This document shows, piece by piece, positions 61,481 to 64,000 of a stretch of DNA of 64,000 bases. The position numbers were made by a program, and so were the translations under genes. Location: NCBI GenBank assembly GCA_963698405.1, contig CAVOQT010000017.1:248001-312000 (forward strand), written 5' to 3'. Source of the DNA: SHZI01 sp963698405. GTDB taxonomy: Bacteria; Pseudomonadota; Gammaproteobacteria; Steroidobacterales; GCA-2729495. Numbering within the stretch: the first letter of the stretch is position 1; each line of letters begins with the position of its first letter. Below the pieces are notes generated by a model. That model was not told the DNA's origin and ran no database searches. It saw only the letters and a list, made by a program, of their open reading frames with translations.

Positions 61481-63342
61481 TCGACCCGACAGAAGCAGTG
61501 GTAATAGAGACTGCGCGGATCATTGAGTGCAGTCAGCGCCTTCACTTCCCGGTCAAACGATCGTACTGCCCGAAGAACCAGGTCAGCAGGCATGGCGCTC
61601 TGCGGCTGGAAACCCAAGACACTCATCACGCGTATGCCCCGCATGACAAGCTCGGCTGCCAATCGCTGGCCAAACGACAGCTCGGGTTCAATATAGGTCC
61701 GGCCATACGTGCCCTCTTCAAGCCCGGCACGGCTGGCTGCCGCCTGCACCGATTCATCCAGTCCACCGATACTGTCGACCAGACCGAGTTCCTTGCCATC
61801 CGCACCGATCCAGACGCGGCCGCGGGCGATGCTGTCGGCCCGCTCCGGCGTCATGTCACGTGCGGCGGCAACCTTGCCGACAAAGATCCGGTAGGCATCC
61901 TCGACGCTGGCTGACAGCACCCGTCGTGCATCCTCACCGAGCGGACGATCGAGCCGCAGCTGCCCGGCAAGTTTCGTCGTACCAAAGCCATCGACATGTA
62001 CACCGAGTTGCTCAAGTCCGCGCTGTACGGTTGGCAGCAGTGCGCCCACACCGATCGAACCGGTAATCGTGCTGTTACTGGCCCAGATCTCATCGGCCGG
62101 CATGGCGATGTAATAGCCTCCGGATGCAGCCACCGAACTCATCGACGCAATCAGCGGCTTGTCAGTGGCCTTGAGCGCGTTGAGTTCATCATTGATTACC
62201 TGCGAGGCAAACATGCTGCCGCCAGGGCTATCGATCCGCAGCACCACGGCATCCACGCTGTCATCCAGCCGGGCCTCACGAATCTGGCTGGCCAGCGTAT
62301 CTCCGCCAACCGTTCCCGGCGGTGCATCGCCATCGACAATCTCACCAGCAGCAACGATGATCGCAACATTGCGTTGATGCGGTTCCAGCAGCTTGCGTTC
62401 CAGTGCCGTAGCGGCCAGATAATCCTCAAAGCCTATCGCACTATAGCTGCCGTCATCAGCATCACCTGGGCCAACGATACTGGCCAGATACTCGTCCAGT
62501 TCCGGACGGCTCATCAGCCGGTCGACAAGACCTGCATCAACCGCTGCCTTGGCCGCATGCCCGCCAGCATTTTCAATCTGGCCGGCAAATTCATTGGTAT
62601 AGACATCAAGCGCTTCTGCATCCAGGCCGCGTGCCGCTGCCACATCGCGCCCCCATGCGCTCCATAGCGCACCAACCCAGCGCTGACTCGCTTCACGGTC
62701 TTCGGCTGACATGTCGTCACGGGTAAATGGCTCGACAAAGGACTTGAACTCACCGACCTTGAAAACATTGACGTCGACATAAAGCTTGTCGAGCGCACTC
62801 TTGAAAAACATCCGGTAATACTCATAGCCCTCCAGATAAACCATGCCGAGGTCGTGCATGATCACCTCGTCGGCACGCGCTGCAAGATAGTACTGATCGC
62901 GCGTATAACCATTACCGAAAGCAATGACTTTCTTGCCAGTTGCACGCACCGTATCGATGGCCTGGGCAACAACCTGCAACTTTGCCAATCCGCCCGACTC
63001 CAGCGCATCGAGATCGAGAACGACGGTCGTGATCCGCTCATCGCTCGCCGCGTGCTCCAGGCTGTCGGTGATATCGCGTACCAGCGTCTGTGGTTCAGCC
63101 TGATTATTGAGTTTGGCAATCGCACGATCTAGCGGACTGCCTTCAAGCTGCTCGACCAGCGCGCCGCCCGGATTGATCACCAGTGCAGCCGTGGATGGCA
63201 CCGGTGCCACGCCACCAGCCAGTCCAGCCAGAATGGCAATGAACAAAACCAGCAGGAGAATCAGATGCAACACCCGGCGCAGGGTATTGAGCCCATACCA
63301 TAGTGCCCGTACCAGTTTTTTAATGAACCCGAGTATCGACAT
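61477..63342 (-). CDS. sppA: Signal peptide peptidase SppA, long form
   Basis: 621 aa, membrane-anchored protease that removes cleaved signal peptides. An N-terminal membrane helix (VLHLILLLVLFIAILAGLAG) is followed by two S49 domains. The catalytic Lys lies in VGEFKSFVEPF of the first domain, and the Ser in SVAASGGYYIAMPAD of the second, as in the 67-kDa enteric form. The tetramer faces the periplasm. It is upstream of, but not overlapping, the sugar dehydrogenase gene. Confidence 0.97.
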   Translation of the reverse strand: MSILGFIKKLVRALWYGLNTLRRVLHLILLLVLFIAILAGLAGGVAPVPSTAALVINPGGALVEQLEGSPLDRAIAKLNNQAEPQTLVRDITDSLEHAASDERITTVVLDLDALESGGLAKLQVVAQAIDTVRATGKKVIAFGNGYTRDQYYLAARADEVIMHDLGMVYLEGYEYYRMFFKSALDKLYVDVNVFKVGEFKSFVEPFTRDDMSAEDREASQRWVGALWSAWGRDVAAARGLDAEALDVYTNEFAGQIENAGGHAAKAAVDAGLVDRLMSRPELDEYLASIVGPGDADDGSYSAIGFEDYLAATALERKLLEPHQRNVAIIVAAGEIVDGDAPPGTVGGDTLASQIREARLDDSVDAVVLRIDSPGGSMFASQVINDELNALKATDKPLIASMSSVAASGGYYIAMPADEIWASNSTITGSIGVGALLPTVQRGLEQLGVHVDGFGTTKLAGQLRLDRPLGEDARRVLSASVEDAYRIFVGKVAAARDMTPERADSIARGRVWIGADGKELGLVDSIGGLDESVQAAASRAGLEEGTYGRTYIEPELSFGQRLAAELVMRGIRVMSVLGFQPQSAMPADLVLRAVRSFDREVKALTALNDPRSLYYHCFCRVD

Positions 63343-63378
63343 CGAAGCCTCTCTAAATATCTGTGGTCACTAGCCCGG

Positions 63379-64000
63379 TCAACCGCCGGCCTGGTAGCTG
63401 ATCCGGTAGATCACACCCCGTTCGTCATCGCTCACCAGCAGGGAACCATCCGGCGCAACGAGCAGGTCCACTGGTCTGCCCAGTACCTTGTCGCCATCAA
63501 TCCAGCCCTCGGCAAAGGGTTCGTATGCAACCGCGGTATTGCCCTTCAGGCGTACCAGGGAAATCCGGTAACCAGTGCGACCAACGCCTTTGCTGCGGTT
63601 CCATGAACCATGCTCGGCAATGAATACCTGATTGCGGTATTCCTCAGGAAACATGGCACCGGTATAGAAACGGACACCCAGCGGCGCCACATGCGGTCCC
63701 AACTCCTGTACCGGCGCCTGTGCATCTGCGCACTTCCCCAACGCACCAAACTGCGGATCGGCAACATCACGGCCGTGACAGAAGGGAAAACCAAAATTCA
63801 GCCCTGTTACCGGCATCCGGTTCAGTTCGCAGGCAGGTAGCTCATCGCCCAGCATATCGCGGCCATTATCGGTGAACCACAGCTCGCCGGTCTGTGGATG
63901 CCAGCTCATTCCCACGGAATTACGTACCCCCCTGGCCACCACTTCCCTCTCGCTGCCATCGGGATTCATGCGCAGGATCAAGCCAAAATCTTTCTCGTCA
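63379..64000 (-). CDS. PQQ-type sugar/sorbosone dehydrogenase, 5' end cut
   Basis: Visible C-terminal part of a glucose/sorbosone dehydrogenase-like beta propeller, about 207 residues, open at the window edge (DEKDFGLILRMNPDGS precedes the first Met). Motifs include RNSVGMSWHPQTGELWFTDNG, GLNFGFPFCHG, PHVAPLGVRFYTG and FIAEHGSWNRS, and a final propeller blade with SDDERGVIYRI. These residues form the PQQ- and calcium-binding face in relatives. The start and signal peptide lie outside the window. Confidence 0.9.
   Translation of the reverse strand, partial: DEKDFGLILRMNPDGSEREVVARGVRNSVGMSWHPQTGELWFTDNGRDMLGDELPACELNRMPVTGLNFGFPFCHGRDVADPQFGALGKCADAQAPVQELGPHVAPLGVRFYTGAMFPEEYRNQVFIAEHGSWNRSKGVGRTGYRISLVRLKGNTAVAYEPFAEGWIDGDKVLGRPVDLLVAPDGSLLVSDDERGVIYRISYQAGG

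Overview
This window reads as chromosomal DNA of a free-living gammaproteobacterium with high G+C, judged by eye at about 60%. The evidence for Gammaproteobacteria is the gene order (hrcA-grpE-dnaK-dnaJ; nadK-recN; fur/bamE; ratA-rnfH next to smpB-ssrA; dnaX-ybaB-recR beside the 4.5S RNA gene; dapA/gcvR/bcp; mlaFEDCB) and a tmRNA tag, ANDDNYALAA, that is identical to the Pseudomonas tag. HrcA, a class I fructose-bisphosphate aldolase, a SufBCDSUT system and oxidoreductases of the flavin and Rieske types point away from the enteric bacteria. I cannot name the family from sequence alone.

Layout. 1-4986 (minus): heat-shock block hrcA, grpE, dnaK, dnaJ (dnaJ cut by the window edge), with two sigma-32-like promoters that overlap the ends of hrcA and grpE. 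5189-9989: nadK-recN, fur, bamE, rnfH-ratA and smpB. 10100-10466: ssrA (tmRNA) with a readable promoter and terminator. 10531-15575: a four-gene accessory island immediately downstream of ssrA, consisting of a type III restriction-modification methylase, a zeta-toxin-like kinase, a small protein and the Res helicase-nuclease. 15733-20102: flavin-dependent oxidoreductases, a membrane-anchored protein of unclear family, an NmrA-type protein and an alkyltransferase. 20230-28214: porin, arsenite methyltransferase, transporters, lipoproteins and a gluzincin peptidase. 28347-39603: Prc protease, phosphoglucomutase, the PpsR/PpsA pair, MAPEG, Orn/RsgA and RecR. 39620-41728: ybaB, dnaX and ffs. 42071-45559: a TetR-regulated Rieske oxygenase locus. 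45575-50419: tRNA-Ser, a short BamC-like lipoprotein, dapA, gcvR, bcp, bepA and mlaA. 50426-54487: fba-mlaFEDCB. 54658-61480: suf operon and sixA. 61477-64000: sppA and a truncated PQQ-type dehydrogenase.

How the genes work together. Three themes recur. The first is protein and envelope quality control: DnaK/GrpE/DnaJ, SmpB/tmRNA, Prc, BepA, SppA, BamE and a BamC-like peptide, and the complete Mla lipid-transport set. The second is iron-sulfur and redox physiology: Fur, Rrf2-Suf, Bcp, and Rieske and flavin enzymes. The third is gluconeogenic control: PpsR/PpsA, class I aldolase and Pgm.

The strongest candidate for an under-described system is the ssrA-adjacent island, in which a zeta-like kinase and a small partner sit inside a type III restriction-modification operon with every junction overlapping or nearly so. 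Other observations worth checking are a TetR operator pair, an IscR-type palindrome lying over the start codon of the suf regulator, a BamC reduced to about its BamD-binding segment, and a membrane-anchored protein with weak resemblance to ferredoxin-dependent bilin reductases. No intergenic gap exceeds 300 bases.
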